Origin: a virus
Length of the DNA stretch: 30,619 nt
Strand: one strand, 5' to 3'
IMG/VR virus record: IMGVR_UViG_3300044675_000763
Span: 1 to 30,619 of that record
Below, one piece after another: positions 19,657-29,500 of this stretch. Below the pieces are notes generated by a model, which did not search any database, was not told the DNA's origin, and saw only the letters and a program-made list of their open reading frames with translations. How positions within the stretch are numbered: position 1 is the stretch's first letter; each line of letters begins with the position of its first letter. Position numbers and translations under genes: made by a program.

Positions 19657-20079
19657 ATGGCTACTACTGGCAAATTTAACGGCACGCTACTAAACGTTTA
19701 CCTAGGTAACACAATGATTGGCTGCGCAACATCTTCTGAATTATCCGTAAACGTCGACCTTGCGGACGCAACCTGCAAAGACGACGGAGGCTGGAGCGAC
19801 CATATCGCTGGTCTTCGTGACTGGTCAGTTTCTACTGACGGATTGGTAGCGTTTGACGACGTTAACAACGTTGGCGACCTTTACACATTGCTTAGCGGAC
19901 GTAGTGTTGTGGCTTTGAAATTTACAACTAACATTACTGGCGACCTAGTATTTTACGGAAACGCATCTGTTGCGTCTATTTCTGTTTCTGCAGAAATGGA
20001 ATCTGCAGTAACTTATTCTGTAGAATTTACTGGAAAAGGACCACTACTAAAAGCAACCGTAGTACCTGCAAGTACCTAA
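19657..20079 (+). CDS. Major tail tube protein
   Basis: 140 residues with the TP901-1-type tail-tube layout (FNGTLLNVYLGNTMIGCATSSELSV … GWSDHIAGLRDWSVSTDGLVAFDDV … TYSVEFTGKGPL). It should polymerise into the tube around the tape measure. Its own late promoter and TTG/GTT/CGT-rich codon choice, shared with the capsid gene, mark it as the highly expressed copy of the two tail-tube paralogues. Confidence 0.87.
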   Translation: MATTGKFNGTLLNVYLGNTMIGCATSSELSVNVDLADATCKDDGGWSDHIAGLRDWSVSTDGLVAFDDVNNVGDLYTLLSGRSVVALKFTTNITGDLVFYGNASVASISVSAEMESAVTYSVEFTGKGPLLKATVVPAST

Positions 20080-20098
20080 ATTTTACTAACTTGCGCGT

Positions 20099-20470
20099 AT
20101 GAAACAGGCAGCAAGAACAACAATAGAGGTAGGCGGTAAAACCTACCTGGTAAAATTTGGGATGGGCGCGCTAATGCATTTTAGCGAGCCATTCGGTGGC
20201 GACGTCGAAAAGACAATGCAACAGTTGCAGCAGACTGGCATACAGCAGATAAAGGCAATAGGTAAGTTTATCTATTCCGCGCTGTATGTCGATGCGCTAT
20301 ATAAAGAAGTTGAATTAGATTTAACTTTGGCAGATTTAATTGACTGGCTAGACACGTCGCCAGTTTCTGAACTGTCTAGAATTAGCGAAGTAATGGCAGC
20401 AGGTTTGCAGCAGATTAGCGAAGTAGCAACGCCTAACATAAAGGCTGTGTCTACCTCAAAAAAAAAATAA
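20099..20470 (+). CDS. Tail assembly chaperone, short form (gpG-like)
   Basis: 123 residues ending in a lysine run written as nine As and a TAA stop. It lies between the tail tube and tape measure genes, where lambda G and GT lie. The sequence (RTTIEVGGKTYLVKFGMGALMHFSEPFGG … LADLIDWLDTSPVSELSRI) is like tail chaperones of the Gp13/Phage_TAC type. It would coat the tape measure during tail assembly. An A10 tract at the 3' end allows a -1 shift into the next frame (see the fused product). Confidence 0.8.
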   Translation: MKQAARTTIEVGGKTYLVKFGMGALMHFSEPFGGDVEKTMQQLQQTGIQQIKAIGKFIYSALYVDALYKEVELDLTLADLIDWLDTSPVSELSRISEVMAAGLQQISEVATPNIKAVSTSKKK

Positions 20471-20829
20471 CGTTTAACCAAATTTTGCATTACGCTATAG
20501 GGGAGTTAGGGCTAGAACCTAACTCCTTTTATTTTATGTCGTTTGCTGAATACCAGTCTGTTAGCTATGGCTACCAGATTAGAGAATCAAAACACGAAAA
20601 TTTATTTAGGTCTATTTGGGTTCAGCTAAACAATGTTAACGCCTCAAAAAAGGAACAGCTAATAAAAAATCCAGAAAAATATTGGCGCATTCCTTTAATT
20701 GACGCTAAAGAAATACAGATACCGACGCAGGCCGAAATGGCAAAAGCTTACGAAATTGCAAAGCAATGGCAAACGCTTAATTTTACAGAGGAAGCTAATT
20801 TTGATACGGTAACTAAAAGCATTAATTAA
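20099..20829 (+). CDS. Tail assembly chaperone, frameshift fusion (gpGT-like)
   Basis: Ten consecutive As (20458-20467) precede the stop of the short form. A -1 shift there reads on as …K-K-I-T-F-N-Q-I-L-H-Y and stays open to 20829, adding about 120 residues (IGELGLEPNSFYFMSF… to …FDTVTKSIN). The second frame has no ATG near its beginning, only a TTG at 20485, which supports expression by frameshift (or by RNA polymerase slippage on the A10 tract). The T part would bind the tail tube protein while the G part holds the tape measure, as in lambda. Confidence 0.75.
20502..20535 (+). terminator. Terminator-like hairpin inside the chaperone T frame
   Basis: GGAGTTAGG (20502-20510) pairs perfectly with CCTAACTCC (20518-20526), 9 bp with a 7-nt loop, followed by TTTTATTTTA. 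It lies 34 nt after the A10 slip site, too far for a usual frameshift-stimulating hairpin, but has the form of an intrinsic terminator within a coding region. It may reduce transcription into the fusion and tape measure genes. Confidence 0.6.
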
Positions 20830-20832
20830 GCA

Positions 20833-23403
20833 ATGGCAGAATTAAAAATAGACATAATTGCAGGCATTGATAAATTATCTGCCAGCCTAAAAGAGGTAGA
20901 AAATAAGTTTGGCGCACTAGGGGATAAGTTAACCGACATAGGCGGCAAATTATCTTTGTCTGTTACAGCCCCTATTTTAGCAATGGGTGCTGTTGCTGCT
21001 AATGAATTTGCAACCGTAGAAAAGGGCCTGCGAGAAATCAATAGTTTATTTGGTTTAACAGGTGAAGAGGCAGAGAAAAACTTTGGAATGCTAACCAAAG
21101 TTGCAGAAGAGGCCAGCAAAGAATTAGGCATTTTGCAGAGCGACGTAGTGCCTGCAATGTATAACGCCATTTCTGCAGGTGTGCCTAAAGAAAATATATT
21201 TGAATTTATAAAGGTTGCAGGCAACGCGGCTATTGGTGGCGTTACTGACCTAAATACATCTGTCGACGGTTTAACAAGTATTATTAACGCCTTTGGGTTG
21301 TCAATGACAGACGCAGAGTCTGTTGCGGACTCAATGTTCGCGGCAGTTCAGGGCGGTAAAACAACGTTTAGCGAATTATCTGACTCAATCTTTAATATTG
21401 CCCCAGCGGCGGCTGCTGCTGGTGTTTCATTTAATGAGGTTAACGCAGCAATTGCAACGTTAACTGCTGGCGGTACGCCTACAGCTGTAGCGACTACGCA
21501 GATACGTGCAGCGCTTACTGGTCTACAAAGACCGTCTAAAGAATTGGACGCGATTTTTCAAAGTCTAGGTTTCGCATCTGCGCAATTAGCTATTGAAAAG
21601 AAAGGTTTGGGCTTTGCATTGGATGCTGTTAAAAAAGCAAGTAACGGCAGCAACGGCGAATTACAGACTTTACTAGGGTCAACAGAAGCGGTTGCAGCTG
21701 CAAACGTTTTAGCAGGCACAGGCGCCGCTAAGTTTAGCGCAGAATTAGACAGACAGGCAAATAGCGCTGGCGCGGCAGCAGGTGCTGCAGCAGAAATTAA
21801 TAAGTCTTTTGGCCGTGAATTAGAGCGTACAAAGGTAGCAGCTAGTAATCTAGGGATAAGCATAGGCAGCACGTTAGCGCCTGCGCTAAGCGCTTTAAAT
21901 AGCGTTATAGAGAAAGCTATAAATTTCTTTAGCAACCTAGGCCCTACAGCTAAAACTATATTGGTGGTTTTTGCTGGTTTGGCTGCTGCAATTGGTCCTA
22001 TTTTGCTAGGTATTGGCGGAATGATTTCCTTAATACCTGCGCTAACTGCTGGTCTAGCTGCTATAAAAGCAGCAATAACTGGCGTTACTTTGTCAATGGC
22101 TGCTGCTACATTAGGCGTTGGTCTTTTGGTTTACGCGCTTATTGACCTGCAGCAAAACCTAGCTAAAACAGCGCAGATTAAAGCCCAGGTAGCGCAGCAA
22201 CAACTGGCTGCAAGTTTAAAGGAAACGGCTAACGAAGTAGACCAATTAGCTAAAAAATACCAGCAAATTAACCCTGGTCTGTCCGAAAATGAAAACAAAT
22301 TAAGAGCTAACGAAGCGGTTTTAAAATCATATCAAACTGCGCTGCAAGGTGTTGCGACGACAGACCCAAAATATACAGAAAAAACAACCGCGCTTAAAGA
22401 GCAAATCAATGCGCTGCAATCTAACAGCGCCAGTATAAAAGGGCAAATAGAGATAACAAATTCTTTAGGCACAACTACTGGCGTTGCTGCTGGTAAAACT
22501 AAGGAATTAACAGATGCACAAAAACAGGCCATAGAAACACAAAAGGAATTAACTGCGTTTTCTAGAGGTTATGAATTGCAATTAGAAGACACCACGTACG
22601 CAACCGACGAATTTACAAAGTCAATAGCGTCAAAAATTAGTGAATTAGGCAAAGTGCCACAGGCTGGCGTTTTGTTAAAAACTTTTGAAGACCTATCTAA
22701 ACTGCCTACTATTACTGCGCCTTTAATAGACATGGGCGATTTAGCGCAAGGTTATACGCCTAGCCTAGAATTTGCGGACGTAGACGAAAGCATAGTAACA
22801 CAACGTTTACTAGCTTTTCAACAAAAGGCGGAACAATTTAGACAGACCGCAAATGCTGCATTACAACAGGGCGCAGTTGACACGGTTTCTGGCTTTGCTG
22901 GTGCTATTGGCGAAGCTTTTGCAGGTGGTGAAGGTGCGTTTAAAAGTTTTGGACAGGCCCTATTAGGCAACCTGGGCGAAATTATGCAGCAATTAGGTAA
23001 GGCCGCTATAGGTATTGGCTTTACAATGGAATCTATTAAAAAGGCATTTACTAACCCATATACGGCAATCGCGGCAGGTATTGCGCTAATTGCAGTAGGT
23101 AAATTTATTTCTACTAAAGTTGCAGGCATGACCTCTGGAGGCGGTGGCGGCGGAGGAGGCGGGGCTAAAATTGCAAATAGTAAAGGCGGCGGTTTAACGG
23201 CGTTTGCAGCTGGCGGTATAGTAAGCGGACCAACGGCAGCGCTAGTAGGTGAATATCCAGGCGCGCGTAATAACCCAGAAGTAATTGCACCGCTAAACAA
23301 ATTGCAGAATATGATGGGCGGAAATGTTAGTTTTGTAATATCTGGGGACAACCTAGTAGGCACGCTTAACAGAGCGAATAAAACAAGGGCACGCAAATTC
23401 TAA
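20833..23403 (+). CDS. Tail tape measure protein (TP901 family)
   Basis: 856 residues. N-terminal coiled/helical part, then the TP901 core (LGILQSDVVPAMYNAISAG … GGTPTAVATTQIRAAL), hydrophobic segments in the middle (about 375-435, with LVVFAGLAAAIGPILLGIG), a helical Gln/Ala-rich stretch, a nine-Gly run near 769-777 and a short C-terminal part (VGEYPGARNNPEVIAPLNKL) often seen at the end of such proteins. At about 0.15 nm per residue it predicts a tail of roughly 125-130 nm. No lysozyme or peptidase domain is evident. Confidence 0.93.
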   Translation: MAELKIDIIAGIDKLSASLKEVENKFGALGDKLTDIGGKLSLSVTAPILAMGAVAANEFATVEKGLREINSLFGLTGEEAEKNFGMLTKVAEEASKELGILQSDVVPAMYNAISAGVPKENIFEFIKVAGNAAIGGVTDLNTSVDGLTSIINAFGLSMTDAESVADSMFAAVQGGKTTFSELSDSIFNIAPAAAAAGVSFNEVNAAIATLTAGGTPTAVATTQIRAALTGLQRPSKELDAIFQSLGFASAQLAIEKKGLGFALDAVKKASNGSNGELQTLLGSTEAVAAANVLAGTGAAKFSAELDRQANSAGAAAGAAAEINKSFGRELERTKVAASNLGISIGSTLAPALSALNSVIEKAINFFSNLGPTAKTILVVFAGLAAAIGPILLGIGGMISLIPALTAGLAAIKAAITGVTLSMAAATLGVGLLVYALIDLQQNLAKTAQIKAQVAQQQLAASLKETANEVDQLAKKYQQINPGLSENENKLRANEAVLKSYQTALQGVATTDPKYTEKTTALKEQINALQSNSASIKGQIEITNSLGTTTGVAAGKTKELTDAQKQAIETQKELTAFSRGYELQLEDTTYATDEFTKSIASKISELGKVPQAGVLLKTFEDLSKLPTITAPLIDMGDLAQGYTPSLEFADVDESIVTQRLLAFQQKAEQFRQTANAALQQGAVDTVSGFAGAIGEAFAGGEGAFKSFGQALLGNLGEIMQQLGKAAIGIGFTMESIKKAFTNPYTAIAAGIALIAVGKFISTKVAGMTSGGGGGGGGGAKIANSKGGGLTAFAAGGIVSGPTAALVGEYPGARNNPEVIAPLNKLQNMMGGNVSFVISGDNLVGTLNRANKTRARKF

Positions 23404-23406
23404 AAA

Positions 23407-26400
23407 ATGGCATACGGTCTAAAATACACTATTCCTTTTAGGGACATTGATAACCTGGCAAACGTTGTAGAAATCTACCAGGACGCCTATACGGGCAGCG
23501 TTACAGAGTTAATAGCATCTGACGCGCCAGCCGTGCATAAATACGAACGCGAAGACAACGAAGACCTAACGTCGTCTATTATGTCGGCTACGTTGTCTAT
23601 TTCTTTTTATAGCACAGACGTAACAGATTTTCGCAGCTTTTATAGCGAAGGGGATAGGGTGTTTTTGGTAATCCATAAATTTGAGGGCAACGTAGTATTT
23701 AAAGGCTACCTATTAAACGACATTACAGGCGAACCATTCCAGGACCCCCCATACCCAGTAATGCTAACGGCTACAGATGGACTGGCACAGCTAAAAGAAA
23801 TAGCATTAACAGGCCCAGAAACAGACACGGATTTAGGAACGTTAATATTTAACCAGCTTAATACTTTAGATTTAGAGCTTGATTTTGAGGTTTGTAACGA
23901 CCTTTACGAGGCGCTGGTAATGGATAACACTAAAAGCATTTTTGCCCAGTCTGAGGGCGAAAATTTGCTAGTCCAGGCAGGGACATTTGACGCGCTACAA
24001 TTAAACTCGTTTGATTTCCTGCTAGAAATCTGTAAAACTATGGGTTGGGTTTTGTTCCAAAGGGATGGCCGCTGGATTATACAACGCGCGATTGCTAGAA
24101 ACATAGACACGACGACCATTTATATACATGACTGGGACACGTATGCAGTTAAATCTAGCTACGAAAATACCGCTATAGGGTCAGCGAGTGACTGGTATTC
24201 TCAAAGCATTGCCGCGTTACCTTTTAGCAATATTATTTTTGCAGATAATAAATTTGTAGCCATATCTAATGGCTCTTTTAGCTTATTACATTCAGCTGAC
24301 GGAATTACCTGGACAACAGTTACAATTGGCTCATTTGGATTATCTGGCATAACATACGGGGCAGGTAAATTTGTGGCAGTTGGCGCAGAATTTTCTGGAA
24401 TGAACCTAATAACTAATGTACAGGTTTCAACAAACGGAACTACCTGGACGCGTTACACGCCGTTTACTAATGGGCCATCGCCTAAAGCAATTACCTACGG
24501 CAACGGCTTATTTGTTGCAGTTGCAAATGGCGGAGGCAATCGAGTTATTACGTCGCCAGATGGAATTAGCTGGACTTTGCGCAATGCCTCAGACAATAAC
24601 GACTGGCAATCTGTAGCATACGGCAATGGTAAATTTGTCGCAGTAGCTAACACAGGAACTAACCGCGTAATGTATTCAACAGATGGAATTAGCTGGACTG
24701 GATTGCCTATAAATCTAGGCTCTAATAAAATTATTTTTGCAGACGGTAAATTTACTACTGGCAGCAATTATTCAACAGATGGAATTACCTGGACGAATAC
24801 TAACATTTCGCCAATTATACCTTTTGGAATTGCTTACGGTAATGGTTTGTTTGTTGCGGTTGGCCAGGCTGGAACAAATAGAATAGCGATTAGCACAGAC
24901 GCTACTAGCTGGCAATTAGTAACGGCGCCAGAATTAAACCCGTGGGAATGTGTAGCCTATGGCAATGGTAAATTTGTAGCGTTAACTTATACAGGAACTA
25001 ACCGTTCAATGGTTAGCTTTTCAAATGAGGGCCAGACTTTGGAGGTTGTAGGTGACCAAGAAAACGCGGAAACAGATTGGATTCCAGTACAGGGCGACCA
25101 GCTGCTACAATACCAGCGACCTATTAAAAAACTGACGCTAACCCAAAAAGATTTGGGCCAGTCTATTATTTCTAACGGCGAATCATTTAACGAATCTAGC
25201 TGGTATTTAGAGGGGCCATATAAGCTAACAGATTGGACAATAACCCCAGACCCAGACACGCCAATAATCCAAATTTTCCCTAATAATATTCCTGCACAGT
25301 CAACTTTTAACGACGAAGAAGGCGTTAGCTGGGACATTAGATTTATGCCAAACGGCGAAGACACAGACCAGCCTATAATTTCTAAACCTGTATTTTTAGA
25401 TTTTGCAGGGCTTAGCCTAGATTTAGAAATAGATATAGATTATTTAACTCTGGCTAGTGCAATGTCTATAGCTATAAAGCACGTAGATTCGTCGGACAAT
25501 GTTAAGTATTTAGGCACTACAATAGTAGGCAGTTTAAATTTATTGTCGTGGTCGGAAACGTTTAACAGCTTTGTTTATTATTCGACTAAAGACGACGACC
25601 GTAGAACGTTTAAATTAACGTCTTTTGTACTGCCTACGGCTGGGTTTCTGTCTGTAGAATTAAAGTATTTTGGCACTACAGGAATGGCAACCGTTAGGAA
25701 TGTTAGAATTACGCCAACATTTGAAGGCAAAAGAAACCCGACGGAGGTTAAAAAGGTATACGAAACTAATAAAGGCTATACATCTGTTAGGGAAGACGAA
25801 TTATCGTTTAGCGACGTGGTTATAACTAATTCTAAAAACTGGTTGCGAATTGGCGAATTACCAGCTATTGTTTTTGTTGAAAAATCCCTAGCTGCAACGC
25901 CTAACATTATCCAAGTACCTAGCGGAGCGGTTACCCAGGTTAATAGATTAACGGACACGCTAGGCACTAACACGCTAGATTTTACAGGCGGAGTTGTAAA
26001 TGGTCAATACCAGCGGCAATTTGTTGCAGCTTCTGGCTTTACAATTTCTAGCACCTTTGTTTTGGTTTCTACATTGTCTGGAATTCCGCCAATAGGCACG
26101 CAGATTCTACCAATTGTTACAACAATTTCTAGCACGCAAAGAAATCTGACTGTCACGTTTAATAATTACGATTATACAGGGCAGGCAAACGTGCAAATTC
26201 AGGTTTTTCTGCAAGATGCCAACAGCAATAATTACCAAACGTCTACGTTTCTGCTGCAAGTAAATGCAAACGGAACAATTACTTACACGCAGACTAATAT
26301 TACGTTCGAAAATCAGGCGCTTTTGGGGGGCTATTCGCCTACTTTGCGCGACTGCTACGCTCGTAACGTGCTAACGCTTTATAATGTCCTGTCGTTTAGA

Positions 26401-26586
26401 TTTGAGGGCTCATTTAGACGCAAGGGTAGCACGATGGGCAACGCCTACCTGCCTGCTAGTTTGAATTATTCTGGCTACACGTCTGTTAGATTGCAGGTAA
26501 TTGGCTGGGAATACGATTTTGCCACACGCGTGGCGCGCATTACCTTTGGACAGGTGCCAACAGCATACGTTTACCCAATAAATTAA
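23407..26586 (+). CDS. Tail tip/baseplate protein with inserted seven-repeat beta-propeller
   Basis: 1059 residues. The N-terminal ~270 residues (YGLKYTIPFRDIDNLANVVEIY … VFKGYLLNDITGEPF … FDFLLEICKTMGWVLFQRDGRWI) resemble the large tail protein next to the tape measure in Bacteroidetes siphoviruses. Residues about 272-543 hold seven repeats of the form 'I.YGNGKFVAV…..NR…S.DGISW', as in WD-like or sialidase-like propeller blades. The remaining 500 residues are beta-rich with several Ig-like stretches. The propeller is likely a receptor- or sugar-binding module inserted into the tip protein; this is inference from the repeats. Confidence 0.82.
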   Translation: MAYGLKYTIPFRDIDNLANVVEIYQDAYTGSVTELIASDAPAVHKYEREDNEDLTSSIMSATLSISFYSTDVTDFRSFYSEGDRVFLVIHKFEGNVVFKGYLLNDITGEPFQDPPYPVMLTATDGLAQLKEIALTGPETDTDLGTLIFNQLNTLDLELDFEVCNDLYEALVMDNTKSIFAQSEGENLLVQAGTFDALQLNSFDFLLEICKTMGWVLFQRDGRWIIQRAIARNIDTTTIYIHDWDTYAVKSSYENTAIGSASDWYSQSIAALPFSNIIFADNKFVAISNGSFSLLHSADGITWTTVTIGSFGLSGITYGAGKFVAVGAEFSGMNLITNVQVSTNGTTWTRYTPFTNGPSPKAITYGNGLFVAVANGGGNRVITSPDGISWTLRNASDNNDWQSVAYGNGKFVAVANTGTNRVMYSTDGISWTGLPINLGSNKIIFADGKFTTGSNYSTDGITWTNTNISPIIPFGIAYGNGLFVAVGQAGTNRIAISTDATSWQLVTAPELNPWECVAYGNGKFVALTYTGTNRSMVSFSNEGQTLEVVGDQENAETDWIPVQGDQLLQYQRPIKKLTLTQKDLGQSIISNGESFNESSWYLEGPYKLTDWTITPDPDTPIIQIFPNNIPAQSTFNDEEGVSWDIRFMPNGEDTDQPIISKPVFLDFAGLSLDLEIDIDYLTLASAMSIAIKHVDSSDNVKYLGTTIVGSLNLLSWSETFNSFVYYSTKDDDRRTFKLTSFVLPTAGFLSVELKYFGTTGMATVRNVRITPTFEGKRNPTEVKKVYETNKGYTSVREDELSFSDVVITNSKNWLRIGELPAIVFVEKSLAATPNIIQVPSGAVTQVNRLTDTLGTNTLDFTGGVVNGQYQRQFVAASGFTISSTFVLVSTLSGIPPIGTQILPIVTTISSTQRNLTVTFNNYDYTGQANVQIQVFLQDANSNNYQTSTFLLQVNANGTITYTQTNITFENQALLGGYSPTLRDCYARNVLTLYNVLSFRFEGSFRRKGSTMGNAYLPASLNYSGYTSVRLQVIGWEYDFATRVARITFGQVPTAYVYPIN

Positions 26587-26587
26587 T

Positions 26588-29500
26588 ATGGCAAATCGCA
26601 GGTTTATAGACTTTCCAGTAGCGACAACAGTAGGCGCTAACGACATTATACTAATTTGGCAGAGCGGCGCGAATAAACAGACGACAAAAGCCACGTTTTT
26701 AAGCGGTTTGCCAGAAAATCTAGACGAACTAAACGACGTAGCTATAAGCGGTTTAACGAATGGGCAGATTTTGCGCTACGATTCGACTACTGGTAAATGG
26801 GAAAATACAGACCAGGGCAACCTAGACCTAAACGACCTAAACGACGTTTCAATAGTTAGCCCTAGTAACGGGCAGGTTTTGGTTTATAATTCGTCTACCA
26901 GCAAATGGGAAAATTCCAGCGGCGGTTTTGTGCCGTATACTGGCGCCGTTACAACTGTTAACCTGGGAGCGCAAACAATACAGGCTGGACAATTTGTAAA
27001 GGTTGGCGGAACGTCTGCACAATTTTTAAAAGCGGACGGCAGCATAGATTCTAACACGTATGGGACAGGCACAGTTACTAGCGTAGGGTTAACCATGCCT
27101 ACGGCGTTTAACGTTGCTAACAGCCCTGTAACAAGCGCAGGAACGTTAGCGGTAACTGGCGCTGGAACGGTTAGCCAATATATTAGGGGAGATGGTAGTT
27201 TAGCAGATTTTCCAGCTTCTACTGGCGGCGGTTCGTCTGTTAGCTATTATTTGAACGGCTCTGTTAGCCAGGGGACTATTGGCGCAGTAGCTTATAGAGA
27301 ATTGAGCAAAGCGCCAGTTTTTGGCACAGGTACTGATATTTCTATAAATGCAGACGGATATATAGCTTCGTTTTTAACAGATGCAAATGACCCTAACCTC
27401 CTAGAAATCCCTGGCGGAAACTGGAATTTAGAAACGTATTTTAGCGCGTCTAGTAGTGGTGGTAATCCTAGTTTCTACGTAGAATTATACAAGTACAACG
27501 GCACGACATTTACGCTAATTGCGTCTAGCCAAAGCGCGCCAGAGTTAATTGCGTTTGGCACTAATTTAACGCCGTACTTTTCTACTTTGGCAGTGCCTAC
27601 TACTACGCTGGCGGCTACAGATAGGCTGGCGATGAGATACTACGTTACGCATTCAGGCAGGACTATTACGCTACATACTGAAAACAATCACCTTTGCCAG
27701 GTTATTACAACGTTTACAACTGGTTTAACTGCGTTAAATGGCTTAACAGACCAAGTACAATTTTTGCAGGTAGGCACGTCTGGAACTGATTTTAACATTA
27801 GCAGCGCGTCTAGCACGCATACTTTTAACCTACCTACAGCAAGCGCGACTAATAGAGGCGCTTTAAGTAGCGCGGACTGGACAACCTTTAATAATAAAAT
27901 GCCAGCGATTACCTTTAATGCTCCTTTATTTATTGCGAGTGGCGGCGAGGTAGGTATTACGCAAGCAAGTGGCAGCGCAAACGGATTCTTATCTAGTACT
28001 GATTGGACGACGTTTAACAATAAACAGAACGCGTTGGGCTTTACGCCAGTCCCTCAAACTAGAACGCTAACCATAAACGGGAATGCTTACGATTTATCTG
28101 TTGATAGGTCTTGGACTGTTGGCGATATGTTGTTAAATACTTATCAAGTAGTAACTGGTACTAAGGTATTTGACCCAGCTCGTTTAATAATGGCTGGCGA
28201 TGGAACTGCGCAACCTACTAGTTTAGCAAATACTCAAACAAGTAATTCAGCTTTGGCTAGTCATAACTCTTTTGGGTTTAATGGCTCAAACAATATTTAC
28301 TTTAATAAAGGAACGACTGCAAACGGCGGAATCTTCGCATTTAGCAACGCAGCTACTAGAACCTACACGTTAAAAGACGCATCTGGAACGCTGGCGTTTA
28401 CTAGCGATATTCCAGCCAATCCTGTTGGAGGCACAGGCACGACTAACTACCTGCCTAAGTTTACTGGCGCGTCTACTATTGGAAATAGCCAAATCTTTGA
28501 CACTGGTACAAACGTTGGGATTGGCACGGCTACGCCTACGGCATATTCTGGCTACCTAAACACGTCAATAGGCGGAGCTGCTAGAGGTTTATTGTCTATT
28601 CGAAATAATGCAAACAATGAAATAGGGTTTTTGTATAATTCTACTGGTAATATTTTTACCTTAGAATCTATACTAGATAATTTACAATTAACATCCCCGA
28701 CGTCTACTTTATTTGTTAATGGAGGTTCGACTAGGATGACATTAAACTCAACTGGCAACCTTGGCTTAGGAGTAACTCCTAGCGCGTGGTCTTTATCTGG
28801 GTTAAGTGTTTTGCAAATTCGAAATGCAGGATTTTTCGGATATTTTAACGAAACAGGAATTACCCAAAATGCTTATTTTAATTCTGGTTGGAAATATATT
28901 GCAACAGGTAATGCAACTGAATATTTACAAGTATCAGGCGAACATCGTTTTTTTACCGCTGCATCTGGCACTGCTGGAAACGCTATAAGCTTTACGCAAG
29001 CGATGACCCTAACCAGCGGAGGAAACCTGCTAGTAGGCACAACCACAGACAACGGAGCAAGGTTGCAGGTTAGTGGGGCTGGTAATACCGCTGTGAATGT
29101 TAGCGGCAATGGCTATTCTATTTTTCAAAGTAGCGCCTTTTCTTATACACCAAATAACATTGGGCTTTCGTTAGGTTATAATCGAAGCGGTGGCAATGGA
29201 GAATCTAGTATTGTTTGGGGTGCGCCAGCGTCTGGGTTTAACTTTGAAATAGCAAGCGTTACAAGTAACGTAATTACGCCTAGAATGACAATTACAACAA
29301 GCGGCAACGTTGGGATTGGTACAACGAGTCCAGATGATTACGGGGCAGGCTATAAAATGCTTTCAATAAATGCTTCTACTGCTGGAATTTTACAACTTAG
29401 AAGCAACAATGCGCCAATTATTAACATTGTTGGAACATCAACAAGCGCTGATTTTGAAGCTTTTACGGATAAATCAATAAGTTTTAAAACTGGGATTTTA

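Noticed and set aside
23138-23164. Run of glycine codons as a repeat-mediated rearrangement site
   Set aside because: Flexible glycine runs near the end of tape measure proteins are common and need no special explanation.
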